The notes below the pieces were generated by a model. That model was given only the letters and a program-made list of their open reading frames with translations, was not told the origin of the DNA and made no database searches. Shown in pieces: positions 27,823 through 40,407 of a DNA stretch of 64,000 bases (position 1 is the first letter of the stretch; each line of letters begins with the position of its first letter). The stretch is taken from positions 100,533-164,532 of the forward strand of contig VXCM01002207.1 of NCBI GenBank assembly GCA_014773175.1, read 5' to 3'. The position numbers and the translations under genes were made by a program. The DNA comes from Lucifuga dentata. Its lineage: Eukaryota > Chordata > Actinopteri > Ophidiiformes > Bythitidae.

Positions 27823-29261
27823 AGGAAGATTGCCAGAGTCTGTCTCATGCCAGCCAGATAAGAGGAGTGCCAAGGAGTTTTTGGTGTCGTGCTGATGGTG
27901 GCGGGGTGATGGTCAGATCCTCTATCAGGCACAAAGCAGGTCTGTGTTTACTTCTGAAAACTGAATTTGAAGGGCAAATACACACGGAAGTGCTACAATC
28001 CAGAGATGGTCATATTCAATAACAATATACACAAAATTAAAAATATTCACCTTTCACTGACATAATTTTCACTTTTTACAGTTGTCAATGAGTTTTATCT
28101 ATTTATAAAACGGGTAGGGACACTTTACAGGCTAATTCATCATGTCTCCTCTTCCTCACAGATTCACTTATATTATACAGTAACACAGGTAGAGCATCAC
28201 AGCATCACCCATATTTAATGATTTTTTTTTTTTAAATGTAAGTGGCAGTTGCACTCTGCCCATCACCACTCAGCCTTCACCATCTGACTATTTGGCTTAG
28301 GCCAAGTACTTGGTTGCAAAATGTTGTGAACATGCTGTGAAAAATATGAATGCATAAAAGCCTTCTTGACAGCGACAAATCTACGAGGGGGAAAAAAAAA
28401 TCCCTCTGCTGACTGATAAGTTACGCATGCTTTTTGAAAAATAAATATTAATATTTTTGGCTGAGAAGCCCATAAAGTTTGGGGTATTTATTACCTTGGA
28501 AGGAGCGTGGTATGTACAAAGACCTAATTGTGGGAGAGCGATTTGCCCGTCTGCATGCAGTGGGGGTTTCTGAAGTCCTTAGTGCAACGCAAACAGGGTT
28601 TAAAGATTTACGTTGACACACATAGGGGGATTTAAAAGCCATGTTTCATCTGACTCCCTATTAAGTGAAAAGCAGCATGGTCTCCTCAAATTAGGCTGGG
28701 CTAAGTTAGTCATTGAGGACATTAGCGAAGGAGTAATTTGATAAAACCAAAATGAGGAGTGGTCTCAATGAAATTTAGAACACTTTCAGATAGCGCTATT
28801 CCCTCTCTCAACATTAAGCATTAAACCATGCCAAGTCTATATGGGAAATTGATATGCTGTATGTGTGGCTTATTCCATTAGACTCATTAAAGTGTCACTT
28901 TGTCATCAGTACACTCTCGCACTTACAGCTTGCCTTACAACTGCAGCAAAAGAGTCATTGTTTTGTGTTCGTAAAGTACAGCAGAGAACATTTTTTAGGG
29001 TGGCAGGGGTAATTTGTCTTCCAGACTGCAGCAGAAAGACTTCAACATAGAATGTATAGAACGGGATGTATAGAAAGCAATATATTTAGAAGTTTGACAT
29101 GCATAGTCCAGGGCAATAAATGGAAAAGGCAAAAATATACTATTTAGTCTAACAATTTAGCCAATGTCTGAAGTGGAAATTAGTGTTAAGAAGTTGTTAC
29201 TTCCCTGCTCAGTCCAGGCTTTCCCTCTGTTAAAATGACTTAAGGGTCAATCTGTATCTAA

Positions 29262-29960
29262 AGATGTTTTCACACCTAGTTTGTTTTCGGCATTTATTTG
29301 GACTCTGGAGCATTTTCCCACTTAAGATTGTTTATTTGGGCATATATGAATGCAAAAATCGAGCTCAGGTCCACACCAAAACAACCAGACCAAGTGTAGA
29401 TGGTCCAATTCCGATTGATCTTTGGAGCGATTCGTTTGTGGTGAGACCACGATCCACACTAGTGTTAAACCAGTTCCGAGCCTATTGATCTGTTGATGCT
29501 GATTGATCTACAAGAGAGAGCTGTATGTGGTTAACACTTAAACACAATGGCGGTAAAGTTTGTTTTACATCAGACATCCATCAGATATCCCCTACTTAAA
29601 ACCATTAAACATATCAAACATAAACTAAATTTTACAGCTTTTAAGGACTTTGTGAAATGGTCAATTTCAGGTCTGAAAACACAGTAAAACTCAACCACTG
29701 TTTTTTTGCTCCTTTTGGTAATCCAGCATGTCAATTCCCAGAATCCTGTGGAGGATTTTCTCTCTGTAATAGACTGTGCTCCTGTGCAGACAGTAAATTG
29801 CAGGAAAAGAGTTTTCATGCATGGCTACAGTTTGCAGTGGCATCAACTTTATCAAACGTCTCCAACAAGGATCTGAGCAAACTGCGTTCAGCTCTTGATT
29901 AAACACCGCCTCTCCCAGGGACTCGGACCACTAAAACACACATGCAGAGTCTGATTTGAA
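29262..29960. repeat. possible hAT-like dispersed repeat
   Basis: The opening gttttcacacctagtttgtt resembles the terminus of fish hAT-type MITEs. A matching far end is not clear; gactcggaccac near 29922 is a weak candidate. Confidence 0.3.
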
Positions 29961-30355
29961 GAAATAAGAGAATTTTTCTGTCAATATTACCACAAAAAAG
30001 GAAATGTACACTTCTTACTGTTCACATGAAGTTGAAGCATATTGCCTCTTTTGGCAAAAAGGAAATATAAAGAAGGAAAACCTAAACTAGGGTCTCCTTG
30101 AAAATTCCTCTGTCAACCAAGCATTGGCAACATATCATCAAAACATTCCAGCCAGCAAGTCAATGGAAAACAACTGTACCATTTACAGGCATCACACGTC
30201 TTAATTAAACCTCATACCTTTCAAACTATGGTAATGAACGAGGTGCATGGAAATCAACAGACACAATGAAAGCACAAGAAAAAATAGATTATACATGACA
30301 AAAAACTATTTTTAGACTTTTTAGACCACTCATCTTTTTTTTTTTTTTTGAGAGT

Positions 30356-30541
30356 TTAAAGGGCATATATTATAGGATTTTCAAGGAGTCTATTTTAAAA
30401 CTTAATGGAATCATTTCTATAGGTGTCAACCTCAAGATTTACAACTTTGACAATGTTCAACACATTTTTATAGTGTAATATAACTATATTACACTATAAA
30501 AATGAGGGAAAATAACCAAAAACATGATATGTCCCCTTTAA
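30356..30541. mobile_element. small palindromic MITE candidate
   Basis: 186 bp bounded by TTAAAGGGCATATATTATAG and the inverted ATGATATGTCCCCTTTAA, again with TTAA at both ends. The centre holds an 18-bp perfect palindrome (TTTTTATAGTGTAATATA, spacer of 2, then its complement) at 30465-30502. Confidence 0.55.
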
Positions 30542-30583
30542 AGCAAATTGCACTCTGGCTGTACATTGTTTAAACAATTAGCG

Positions 30584-30654
30584 GACAATATCCTCATCGC
30601 CCAACGGCAATGAGGATATTGTCAAGGTTCAGCAATGAACCATGCTGAACCTTG
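30584..30654. other. two adjacent perfect hairpins
   Basis: First stem of 14 bp, GACAATATCCTCAT (30584-30597) paired with 30610-30623, loop 12 nt. Second stem of 12 bp, CAAGGTTCAGCA (30623-30634) paired with 30643-30654, loop 8 nt. The stems share one base at 30623. Confidence 0.7.
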
Positions 30655-31608
30655 GCAAACACATGCGTTTAATATTGAGCGGGAAGTAGGTAATTGCTGG
30701 TGCATGACAGGGTTTACACGTAAACGTTTTAAATCAGTGACATAAAACAGAGTCTGGCGTATGATTTATGGCTGTGTGCTGATTAAATTAATGTGAATGA
30801 ATTTCTTCCCATTTCACATGGTCAAAATGGAGTCGATCTGTCACAAAAAGCTCAACCCCCTCGTTCCCAGAAAGAGACCGTACATCTGTTTCACACATAC
30901 AGATTCTGCCACATTTTTCTGCGTCTGCCAAAAGCTTTTAGGGATGCGCACCACTTGATGCCTGAGCTAATGTACTGTGCAGAGTGGGAGTTCAGTTTTA
31001 AACACACCAGAGCCATCGATGTGAAAAAGCTGTATCACACAAACCGTGACACATCCCAATACTTCCCAGAGAGACCAGATAAAATGTCAGACATAAAGGC
31101 TGAACACAGAGATAATCAAATGCTTAGACATGCATCTGAAACAAGAGGATGCAAGGTCTAATAAAGATGCATCAAAACAGCACTATCAGGAGGTGACGGC
31201 ATTGCAAATTGTTTCCTAAATGCAGAAAACTGTTTTAAGACAGAGCGTCCTGTAGCAGGGAGAGAAGGACAAGCGCCTACACACTCAGCCTGCAGGGCCC
31301 AGAATTTTTTCCAGAGGTGAAGTGCCTTTAGTGTCAACAGTGTGTCCTGCTGAAAACTCCACCAAGGCAGTTCCACCCAACATGATTTATAGCCTTCCTG
31401 AGTGTTATTAAAAGGCTAAATGTAACCTCTAAACAGATTTCCCACAGAGCTGCAGCCCTGCAGAAAACCATGTATGTTCACCTCAGTTCAGGACATAATT
31501 ACCTTGTCCTCTGAATGTGTCATGTTAGGAAACATTTACATGGTTTATACAGTTATATTGTTTGTCAAAGGTGGGAATAAAATCCCCTGCACTGGATAAA
31601 CATGTACT

Positions 31609-31634
31609 ATGGATGGATGGATGGATGGATGGAA
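31609..31634. repeat. (ATGG)n tetranucleotide repeat
   Basis: About six units of ATGG. Confidence 0.85.
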
Positions 31635-31717
31635 TAGAATTGGAGACATAGCTATAGGAATACTCAGTTCTAATGATAGGATTTGGGATAATCCAGCCTA
31701 GGCAATGGTAAAACATG

Positions 31718-32404
31718 TACACAACAGGCCAGAAGTCTGAAGCCACCCCCAGAATTAAAAAAAAAATCAAAAATCAATACACTTTGTTTTTAGAATTTAT
31801 TGTACAGGAAATGACAAAAACACATAAAATAAATGTAACTAATTAGTTTTCAAGAAGAATTTGTCAACATCAAAGCACTTTGAAGTCATTTCAGGCTCAG
31901 ACTTTGGTTTCATCAAAGTAACCTCTCCAGCCAAGTCATAATTCTCAAAACCTTTGCTTCTCTTTTGAATGGATGTAATTTCGGCATAATTTTGATGAAT
32001 GTTTTGGATTGTTATTCTGTTGAAGAATGAAATTTTGACCAATGATTCAAAAACCGGATGGAATTGTGTGTCTTTGAAGGATGGAATGGTAATTCTCTTT
32101 CTTCATAATTCCTTTAANCCAGCATTACTGAACTCCTCCCCAAGGGAGTTGGAACACAACTGGAGTGCCAGTGCACTAATACAGACTAGGCATGCCTCCA
32201 TTAAAAATCATTTCTGTAGCCATAGTGGCTACAAAATGTGCTCTTGTTGACAAATTCTTCTTGAAAACTAATTAGTTCATTTATTTTATATATTTTGTCA
32301 TTTCCTGTGCAATAAATTGTAAAACAAACAGTGTATTGATGATTNTTTTTTTTTTTTTTTTTTTTTAATCTGGGGGTGGCCTCAAAGTTCTGGCCTGTAG
32401 TGTA
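31718..32404 (-). mobile_element. Tc1/mariner-like element with long inverted repeats, defective
   Basis: The left end TACACAACAGGCCAGAAG and right end reverse complement TACACTACAGGCCAGAACTT begin imperfect inverted repeats of about 165 bp. Both arms share aggaaatgacaaa and aactaattagttttcaagaa. TA flanks fit the Tc1/mariner target site. The interior (tttggattgttattctgttg) resembles the region flanking fish Tc1 transposase genes, but no transposase frame survives. Ns at 32118 and 32345 are assembly joins. Confidence 0.7.
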
Positions 32405-35099
32405 TTTACAGTATGACAGTGACCATAAATATTTACAAGCACTGTAGCTGCCTGATTATTCCCCATTTTCAGCAGTAATCTGATTTCCATGTTGCAAAAC
32501 TTGGCTTTCTTGTTTCAGGTTAAGGGATTAAGAATAAATCAGTTAGCACAACTAGATTCCTGCAGGAGAAACCTGATTACTTGGCCATGTAAACCCTCAA
32601 GTGAGCTTTTAAAGGATTTTTTTTTTTTTTAAGCATGTGCATGGAAAAGACCTTGGAGTTTTCATTCACAAAGTGAAGTAATGTTTGGGAGAATAAAATC
32701 TCATGGTGAGTTCGACAATTCATCCTTCTTTGCGTCAGCATCTGAAAGACTGACAAAGATGTCTGATCTGTTTTCGGAAAATGAGGGAATATTGAACAGC
32801 ATGTAAACTGAATTTCTACCTTGCCTGTGGCCAGAGATGACCGGCATATTCAACCACTCACAGTCAAGAGCACAGACAAAAATATCAAGCATGTTTGATC
32901 ACAACCTCCCAGACGACATCAGGAGCAAGGGAGGCAAATAAATGGGGATGTGCCAAACCTCCATAATAATCCTACACAAGTTGTGTATTCTGAAAACTCA
33001 TCTGGAACTTCCAGACGGCCATCCAGTCATCTAGGGTGCTTAGGGTTTAAGGCCACAGCATGCTTCCTCCGTCATGTCTGTCAAAAAGTCAGAAAGTGGT
33101 GGAAACCCCCTTTCCACCAGTCAGTATGGAGGAAAATCTGCGTCCAGCTAAATTTGTAACTCTGCTTCACGCAGGGATTGTCCAGGTGTGGTGAGGGTTT
33201 TATTTTCTCTCTCAAGCTCTCTTTTTTCTTTCAGTCACTGTGTCTGTGCTCCATGGAGAGAACTGAAAGTTAAACTGTCCTCCATTACACCCATTTATAT
33301 GCAAGTGGAGATCACAAAAATACAGAGAAGAAGCACGCACATATCCTCTCCCCTTTTCACCTCTTCTCCCAGTGAAGGCATTCTGAAAAGTATAAACAAG
33401 GTCCTGACAATGTGCCATGCTGCCTTCAAAGTAATCACCAATCAGCATAAACCAAGATAAGTAAATGCATGACCTGATTTCCTGTCTTAAGCCGTTCACT
33501 CATACTTATCTAATTTTTTGTGCATATGTAAATCGCTTCACTTTCTTAAGTTCATAAAAAAAAAAATTGTTTCAGTTCCATGCATTTAAGAAAGTTACAT
33601 CGCTGAAGATCATCCAATTAAATAAAATATGGAACATTGGAAAATTGGCTCCACAGACAAGCATGCACATCTTTATTGTTGATTTATGCAAACTTTGTCA
33701 GTTTTGTCATGCAGAAATGACCTGATCAAAGCAAGAAATATTAGCTTTGGGAAAAGAGTCACAGTCCAGTGACCCTTGACCTCTAACTGGGCGCTTGCTG
33801 GGTCACCGGAAACCTACACAGCACCATGACCGTATGAGTAGAAAGGTAGAATCTCCTCAGACAGTTCAGCTTTTCACTTTCTTCCCTGTCAGGTTTGTTC
33901 AGTTGCTTCCACCATGCAGCTAAATTAAAACCACAGATCACAGGCTGCTGCACTCACATCTTCATATTTGATTCATTCGCATTACAGAGAGCCAGAAATG
34001 ATTATCAGTAATATCATCTATAAAAATCCTTTGGAGAAGTCAGATTTGAGGACGCAGTGGCCAAACGTAGCATTTTAATGGATGTGATTTTCTCATCCTG
34101 AACTGAAAATGCAGCATTCAGCTAATATGAATGTAGAAATCCAACAAAACTCTATGAAGTAACTGCAGAACCTTGGCACTCTTCCCCTCCATATCTGATC
34201 ATGAAACTCCATTATAGCTAATTTATCCAGTTAAGTTATGTGGATTAACATTCCTCCCTGCTTCAAAGAGGGAGAGAGGTACTGAAATAAAGTAATGGCA
34301 GGAGAAGGGCCACGGCAAAAAGCCTTAATGCTCAACCCCCGTCTCCAGCATATACACCTCCACTGTAAATAACAGCCACAAGTGTTTAAGGAGGACAGAG
34401 ATAATCCAAACAACCCCTAAAAACCTTCCGGAGACAATCCATCATAGCCATCTGCAAAGGGAGGATAGTTTTATACTTATAATACAATCAAAATGGAAAA
34501 ATGGAAACACTCTACAGCAGCAACTTCATAACTGTTCCAACTTTATTCAATCATGCTTCTACTAGCCAAAAACTACCATCAAGCCTAAGTACCATCAGGC
34601 CTTCTTTTCTCTAACACACGTGTGAAAATGATTGTTTCAAACTTATACTGAGTTTTTTTTTTTTTCTTCAAACTCTGCCCATGTATCTTAACACAGAACT
34701 CAACTTTAATCTAAATGTATAAGACAATTTCTCTTTGCATTGTAACTTAAATAAACCTCCACGCCTTGCTTATCATGAAACTGGCTTTAATTGTTTGGGG
34801 TGGAGAGCAGAATGGATATCCAGCTGGCTAGTTAAGAGCTGCCCTATTGTCTATCAATGGAGTCATGTCTTTCTGAATGGTTTTTCCCCATGCAGAGGCT
34901 TCAGAATGACAATAGGACAATAATCTAAAAATCAAAGATCATTTACATGAGAGAAGAGAAGCTGCATGATGGCAAATAACTCTGCTTTATACGGATGAAG
35001 CAATAGTTTAAGGAGAGGAAAAAGGGGCTATAATAGTTTAAAAAAATAAAACTATGGTTGAATTCTGGAGCACCAACAACGCAGTTTTGTTTTGTTTTT

Positions 35100-35420
35100 T
35101 TAAATCAGAGTTGACAGATCACGCCGCTGAATCCACACGCGTGGGGATGAGCAGCAGCGTGGGTGAAAGCAGCAGGGAAATGGGAATGAAAACGCGTAAA
35201 GACTCAGGTTTGAGACTCACCGGACGCGCTGAGGTCCAGCAGCGTTTGGAGCAGCAGGGCGATCAGCAGCGCGCAGGCTGGACATCTCCGCGGACGCTGG
35301 CTCGCCGCTGCCCGAGTTGGATACATTCCTCCGGCTGTGAGCTTATAAGCCTTCTCCCTCTTTTCACATCCACCAGACGCAAAATTTAATCTCGGGAAAC
35401 CCCCCCAAAAAAGTGGAAGA
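35100..35420 (-). promoter_or_regulatory. CpG-rich patch around ror1 exon 1
   Basis: CG dinucleotides cluster here (for example cacgcgtgg, gcgcgcagg, ccgcggacg, ctcgccgctg), unlike the CG-poor surroundings. It covers the proposed ror1 start and probably the 5' UTR and promoter. A poly(T) run with an N at 35456 and a duplicated (CT)n block at 35541-35650 lie just upstream and blur the true promoter sequence. Confidence 0.4.
35221..35326 (-). CDS. ror1: ROR1 receptor tyrosine kinase-like orphan receptor, signal-peptide exon 1
   Basis: ROR1 is a cell-surface Wnt5a receptor with Ig, Frizzled, Kringle and pseudokinase domains; only its first coding exon lies here. The ATG at 35326 (context GGAGGAATG, purine at -3) opens a basic n-region MYPTRAAASQRPRRC, a hydrophobic core ALLIALLLQTLLDL and a small-residue end SASG, a typical signal peptide. 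It ends phase 1 at a consensus donor CCG|GTGAGT (35221/35220). The exon sits in a CpG-rich patch. Identification rests on the signal-peptide form, size and phase, and on the EFCAB7-PGM1-ROR1 order and orientation known in human; a signal peptide alone is not diagnostic. The remaining exons lie past base 1. Confidence 0.8.
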
Positions 35421-35540
35421 TTCAGAGTATGGTGCGCTGATTTTTTTTTTTTTTTNTTTTTTTTTTTTTTTTTTGCAGCTCCTTCAAAACGCAACAAAAC
35501 GCTCCCGGTAAAAAGTCAGTGTGGCACAAAGTTCTCAGCG

Positions 35541-35597
35541 TCTCTCTCTCTCTCTCTCTCTCTGACAAACTCACTCACTGAAGGACTCGAAGTTGCN

Positions 35598-35633
<36 letters not shown>

Positions 35634-35650
35634 AAACTCACTCACTGAAG
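35541..35650. repeat. (CT)n block written twice around an N
   Basis: (CT)n followed by gacaaactcactcactgaag appears before and after the N at 35597. It is probably one locus duplicated by the assembly. Confidence 0.8.
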
Positions 35651-35710
35651 GACTCGAAGTTGCGTCTGCAGCAGCCACATGGCTCTGATTAGCCACGTGT
35701 CGCCACCTCG

Positions 35711-35737
35711 TGGTCATTACAGGAACTGTAATGACCA
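35711..35737. other. 12-bp perfect inverted repeat upstream of ror1
   Basis: TGGTCATTACAG, a 3-nt spacer, then CTGTAATGACCA. The preceding gtcgccacctcg resembles the ends of some fish transposons, so this may be a transposon tip rather than a regulatory site. Confidence 0.6.
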
Positions 35738-36309
35738 TGTCAATACAGGAGTCTTTCAAACGCATGTATAAAATAAAACGATTTACAGGTATTCTCACTA
35801 AATCCCAATAAACTGGATGCTGGATGTGAGAAAATTCTGTCATATATGAAGTTTTCAGTGTATTTTGACTTTGAGAAATTAGCTGAGTTTAATCTGAGTT
35901 GTACACATGACGCATTTACTGACCTTAATGAAAAATCACAACAATGATTTCCTGTTTTCTATTTCCCTCTTCTTTTCCGTCCTTCATTTCTTCCGTTTAG
36001 TTTTACCCAGATCCATATGGACCCCCCCTTTGTGTGGAGGCTAAGTATTACAAACATTGCATGGTGAAATTTTTGGTTTTGTTTGTTTTCTCTTCCACTC
36101 TCTAAAATGTTTTGATAAGAAATAATTTGTGTATTTAAAGTAAACAGGGTGGGGAGGGAGAAAATGGGAAGAAGTTGTTGCTGAGGCAGGCGTCAACAAA
36201 TGGGGGATCCAGTGAGACAAACAATAAACAAAATGGGAAGAAAAAGTAGAAAAGTAGTAACAGTAATATTTTTTTCACCAAGATGTCATTAAATTAAATT
36301 TCCCTTAAA

Positions 36310-36420
36310 AAAAAAAAAAAGGAATATTTCTTTCAAATTAGAAATACTTCAGTAATGCACAAGAACCTAAAAAGTACTTAAGTATAACGTACTAGGTTAC
36401 TTTCCATCATTCAACAGTTA
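36310..36420. repeat. fragment related to the tacttttactt repeat
   Basis: The segments aagtacttaagtataacgta and ggttactttccatcatt match the other end of that repeat type. Confidence 0.35.
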
Positions 36421-37169
36421 ACAGAGTGGTCTGGATTAATAAAAGTGATCTGGATTATCACACACACACGTCTGCACAATTACTAATTCCAGAGCATTAC
36501 AGTATTATTAACCCAGCTCACCTCCTCCTCCATACCTCCACACCTTGTTTCATTTTACTCCACTCACTTGTGGCTTTTGACACATACTTTGTCTCTGCAC
36601 ATACACACATGCACACACACACACACATGTTGAAAGACTAATACTGGCAGTTTTGGGGCAGTGGCGGGAAAAGAATGGTAGCAATTTAGCATCTCCGGTT
36701 CTCGTGTATTGTGACCTAGCCATGCTCATTAGAGGGAAATATCATCCACTCTGAAATATGGTTTGATTTAGGAGAGGAATAGCACGTATGGATAATGCTT
36801 TAGACTGGATTATTTTGGGAGGGATGGCTGGAGTGTCTCTGTCGTTGTTGTTTAATGGCCCAATGGCGTCAGGGCTTCACCTCGTATTTCCCCGCTCCTC
36901 GTCAGGCCCAGGGGTCCAGGCCTTGGCCCACAGCTGCCTCTTTAGGTCTTCTAATTAAAACCTCCCTTTCCTCCCCTCCACACACGCTCAGAGAGTCACC
37001 CTGGAGAGATGCTGCTAACCAGAGTCCAGAGATAACACAGTCTGAGCTTCCTGTCAGTCCTGAGATAATGCAAGGGTGTGCCCGAGCGTGCGTTGGGGGA
37101 ATAAAAGTTTGAATTTGTAGAGCTGACTTGTGGGTAATTCCAATTTTAGTCATTCATAATTTGTAAATT

Positions 37170-37724
37170 TTGCACAATATATACAACCAACATACACATT
37201 ATATTACTGACAACCATTTCCCAAAATATTCTACTGGAGCAGTAAATATTAGACATTTTTTTCTTACCTTCCAGCCTGCCATTAATTTCAGTTCATTCCC
37301 ACACACTTAAAAATCAACTTGTAGAGACTTCAAATGTGCTTAAGATGGCACAATTCTATTTTCATTTTATTCAATTTGATTTTTTAAGTTACTTAATCTA
37401 ATCAATCCAACACAGACCTACATGGAAGAAAATATATGTGTCTGCCAAGGAATACAGTTCCCGGGAGAAGACAATTTTACCGAGAAATTAAAGACAACCT
37501 TCCCTTCTACATTCAGATGTAGATGTTAGCAGGTGAAACATTAAATGTTAAGGTGGATATAATCACCTGAACATTTGATTTTGAAAGATTGGGGTATTTG
37601 GCAAAATACAAGGAAATCTAAAATACGGGTTTATATTTTAGAAAATAGTTGACAGTAACTTCATGTGTATGCAGGTGGTATTTGTTGGGCTCAAACATGC
37701 AAAATCGCCGGTATAGTCCTTTAA
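37170..37724 (-). mobile_element. TTAA-flanked element, degraded copy
   Basis: The right end reads GGTATAGTCCTTTAA, and interior parts match the long form in inverse orientation (ttaccttccag, tcagttcattcc, gattttgaaagattgggg). The left end is too diverged to place exactly. Confidence 0.6.
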
Positions 37725-38029
37725 GAAATTTGATGAATACATCTCAGTTTTTCTTAACAGGCTGGACATAGTAAGCCTCTCACAGCAGCAGCCAAGATTT
37801 TCAAGAAGTAAAGTTTTTAACAATATCTTCATGATTTATTGCTGTGAAAGAGAAATAGCTGAAAATATTTAACGGTACACTCCAAATTCTGGCAAACTGT
37901 TTGGATTTGAAGGACTTAAAGTGGTTTGAGTGCTAATTCCTGCACAGTCTGAGCTTCTTTTAAACCACGAAAAGACAGAGGTTCTCCAAAAGTGTGTGCA
38001 TTCTGTGTGTGTCAGAAGTGGAAGTAAAA

Positions 38030-38605
38030 AAAAATGTACCATATATTTATTCTAATACTGTACAAGATTTTCTGCTTTCACTCCAATACACTTCAGAGGG
38101 AAATATTATACTTTTGTCTCCACTACATTTAATTTACAACTTCAGTTTCAGGTTTTATAGCTGACATATTTGGCTGTGGTCAAGTGAAAATCTTGTACTT
38201 TAAAAAATGTCAACTTTTTAGGAAATCTAAAAAAAAAAAAAAAAAAAAAAATTGATATCAAAATAGCTTTTAGATATAATTAAAATTACAGGCTTTGCTC
38301 ATCTTGGAGAGAAAAATAAAACCCTGCAGCTGTTCTGATGCAGGGCTAAAAATCCTGCAAATCAAAGATTTGCATTTTCATTAATTCAATAATTTATCCA
38401 ATTTGGGGGATTTAAAAAAATATATAATTTACGATTTTGGCATTCTTCAAAATGTACTTTTACTTTAGATACTTAAGCAATAGTTATTTACTTTTACTTC
38501 AATAAACTTTTGAATGCTGGAATCTTACTTGTAGTTGACATTTTTACATTACAGAAATATTATTATTTCTGTTTAAGGAAAATATTTAAATACTTCTACC
38601 ATGTA
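38030..38605. repeat. dispersed fish repeat rich in tacttttactt motifs
   Basis: Contains acttttactttagatactt, tttacttttacttcaataaa, gaatgctgga, acttgtagt and aaatacttctacca, the wording of a repeat very common in percomorph genomes. It is interrupted by a poly(A) run at 38228-38252. Confidence 0.45.
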
Positions 38606-40407
38606 TGTGTGTGTGTCTGTGTGTGCTCGTGCATAATTTCTCACAACGTTTCAGCTAATGGAGGAAAGGATTTGTGTGCTGCGGTGGTATCACACAGCAA
38701 AATTCAGATGAAAGGACCGTAAATAAATGTCAAACCAAATGAAACTGAGCATGTCTGATTACAGTTTGGAGGCACGGTGACGGTGAGATGATGCATGTCA
38801 CATGTCATCTGTGTTTTTTACCTTTTTAACATTGCTGTTTAAGCAGCCAAATGAATTTGACCTAAACTGTATTTAGGTGGTTTTCTCTGTAATAAGGAGT
38901 CTCAGAGGAGTGGAAAGAGTTTCAGACGGCAAGCCCTCAATGTTTGGTCGATCAAGTAGCGAGATTATTTCTGACATGGGTCTATTTTTTCCCTCCTTGA
39001 TGTCGATCTACTTCATTTTGCCTAAAGTAGGATATGATTATTAAAATTGCAACCATGCATGGTGAATCTCATCTAGCTTTCATGGTGGAGTGGATTAGGG
39101 TTCTACGGTCTCTTTGAAGAGCAGATCCCTCAGGCTTTCTCCAGCGGCCTCAGCACATGGACAGGGAAGTTCTTTGTTACAGAGTTGCCAATGATGTCTC
39201 CATCAATAAAAGAGAACGAAGGGACGAGGGTGATGATTGACTCTCAAAACTACCCACTACATCTCCTCAGTATTTTCTCATCCTGCTGGATCTTTCCCTC
39301 AGATCCTCAGATGACTCTAATCATCTGTTCATCCATGTTTTTTCCCCGCATCCCTCTGAAAATGTGCTAGCACTTTGTGCATTCTTCAATCAGCGGATAA
39401 CTCGAGACAGTTTCCGCCCCAGTTTAGACATCATTAAATAGCTGACAGCCTCGCTGCATCCTCTGCCTACCCCCACCCCAGTCCTACCCCACCCCCCATC
39501 TTCATCCTCATCAAAGTCAGAGTTTAGTTCCAATGCTACATATTGTCTTTCTCATAGACTTAGCTTACTTTTCACATGGCTGTTTCACTGTTCCTCTGTT
39601 CCCATGAAATACTTTTGGAACATTTTGCAGTATGACAAATGCAGGGTGGAGGGAACTTTTCCAACACTTTTTAGAAGGACAGGAAGTCTTCATGAGGAGC
39701 TGGCAACACCCGTGTGTCTGAATAAAAGTGATTATAAGACAATGATTGGGTAGGAGTTCTTCAAAAACATCTGATTTCAAAGATTTACATGTTATATATG
39801 TAACCAAATACTGTATTTTCTCACTCACTCATTTTTGTAAATAATGTTCATCCTAAGAAGAGGAGTTTGGCAGTTGAACCACATACTGTATACTGTATAC
39901 TTGGACCTTTATGAAAAGGGGATTTGTGAAGAGACTGGGTGCAGCAAAGTCAGGATGAAGTGGTATATGGGGCATCAGAGATATATTTTGGAGGAGGGGG
40001 GGGAGTCAGGGGTCTCCACCATTGCAGCTTCACTGGGCATCTGATCTTTCTGCTGTCACAAAAATTTATGCATTGCTTATTTCCTCAAAAATTGAACACT
40101 GAGCAAACATAATTGCTATAGTTTAAAAAAAATTTCTAATATTTTTGCATATTTACTTGTCATTGAGTATTGAATATTTCTAAACTGGTATTGTCAGGGC
40201 AACAGTTATATTGTCATATTTTACATTAGATAACAGCTCATGACTATTTGCTCTTTCCCCAATAAACAAAAATGACGCCTTTCTTGTTTTGTTTGTCCTC
40301 GCCCTATTCATCGTTGGCTCTCAAAAAAAGTGCTTTCCAATGTCTTGGATCTGTGATTCCCAAACTTTCTGAACCAAGTATCACTTGTGAGTACATACAC
40401 AGAACAT

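Larger units (their letters stand above)
1..35220 (-). other. ror1: ror1 intron 1 (part), no exon recognised
   Basis: No open stretch on either strand resembles the ROR1 Ig, Frizzled, Kringle, transmembrane or kinase exons, and no other known protein was recognised. ROR1 intron 1 is also very long in mammals, so this reading is natural. Contents: microsatellites, TTAA elements at 2773-3441 and 25520-25786, an older repeat family near 2541, 19612 and 23880, MITE candidates at 9789-10222, 29262-29960 and 30356-30541, a Tc1-like element at 31718-32404, an AT-rich block at 7840-8160, and blocks at 22960-23190 and 28440-28640 with no repeat signature. Confidence 0.65.

Noticed and set aside
30793..31161. 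122-codon open frame, plus strand
   Set aside because: No family resemblance was seen and it is antisense to ror1; kept only as repeat-free sequence.
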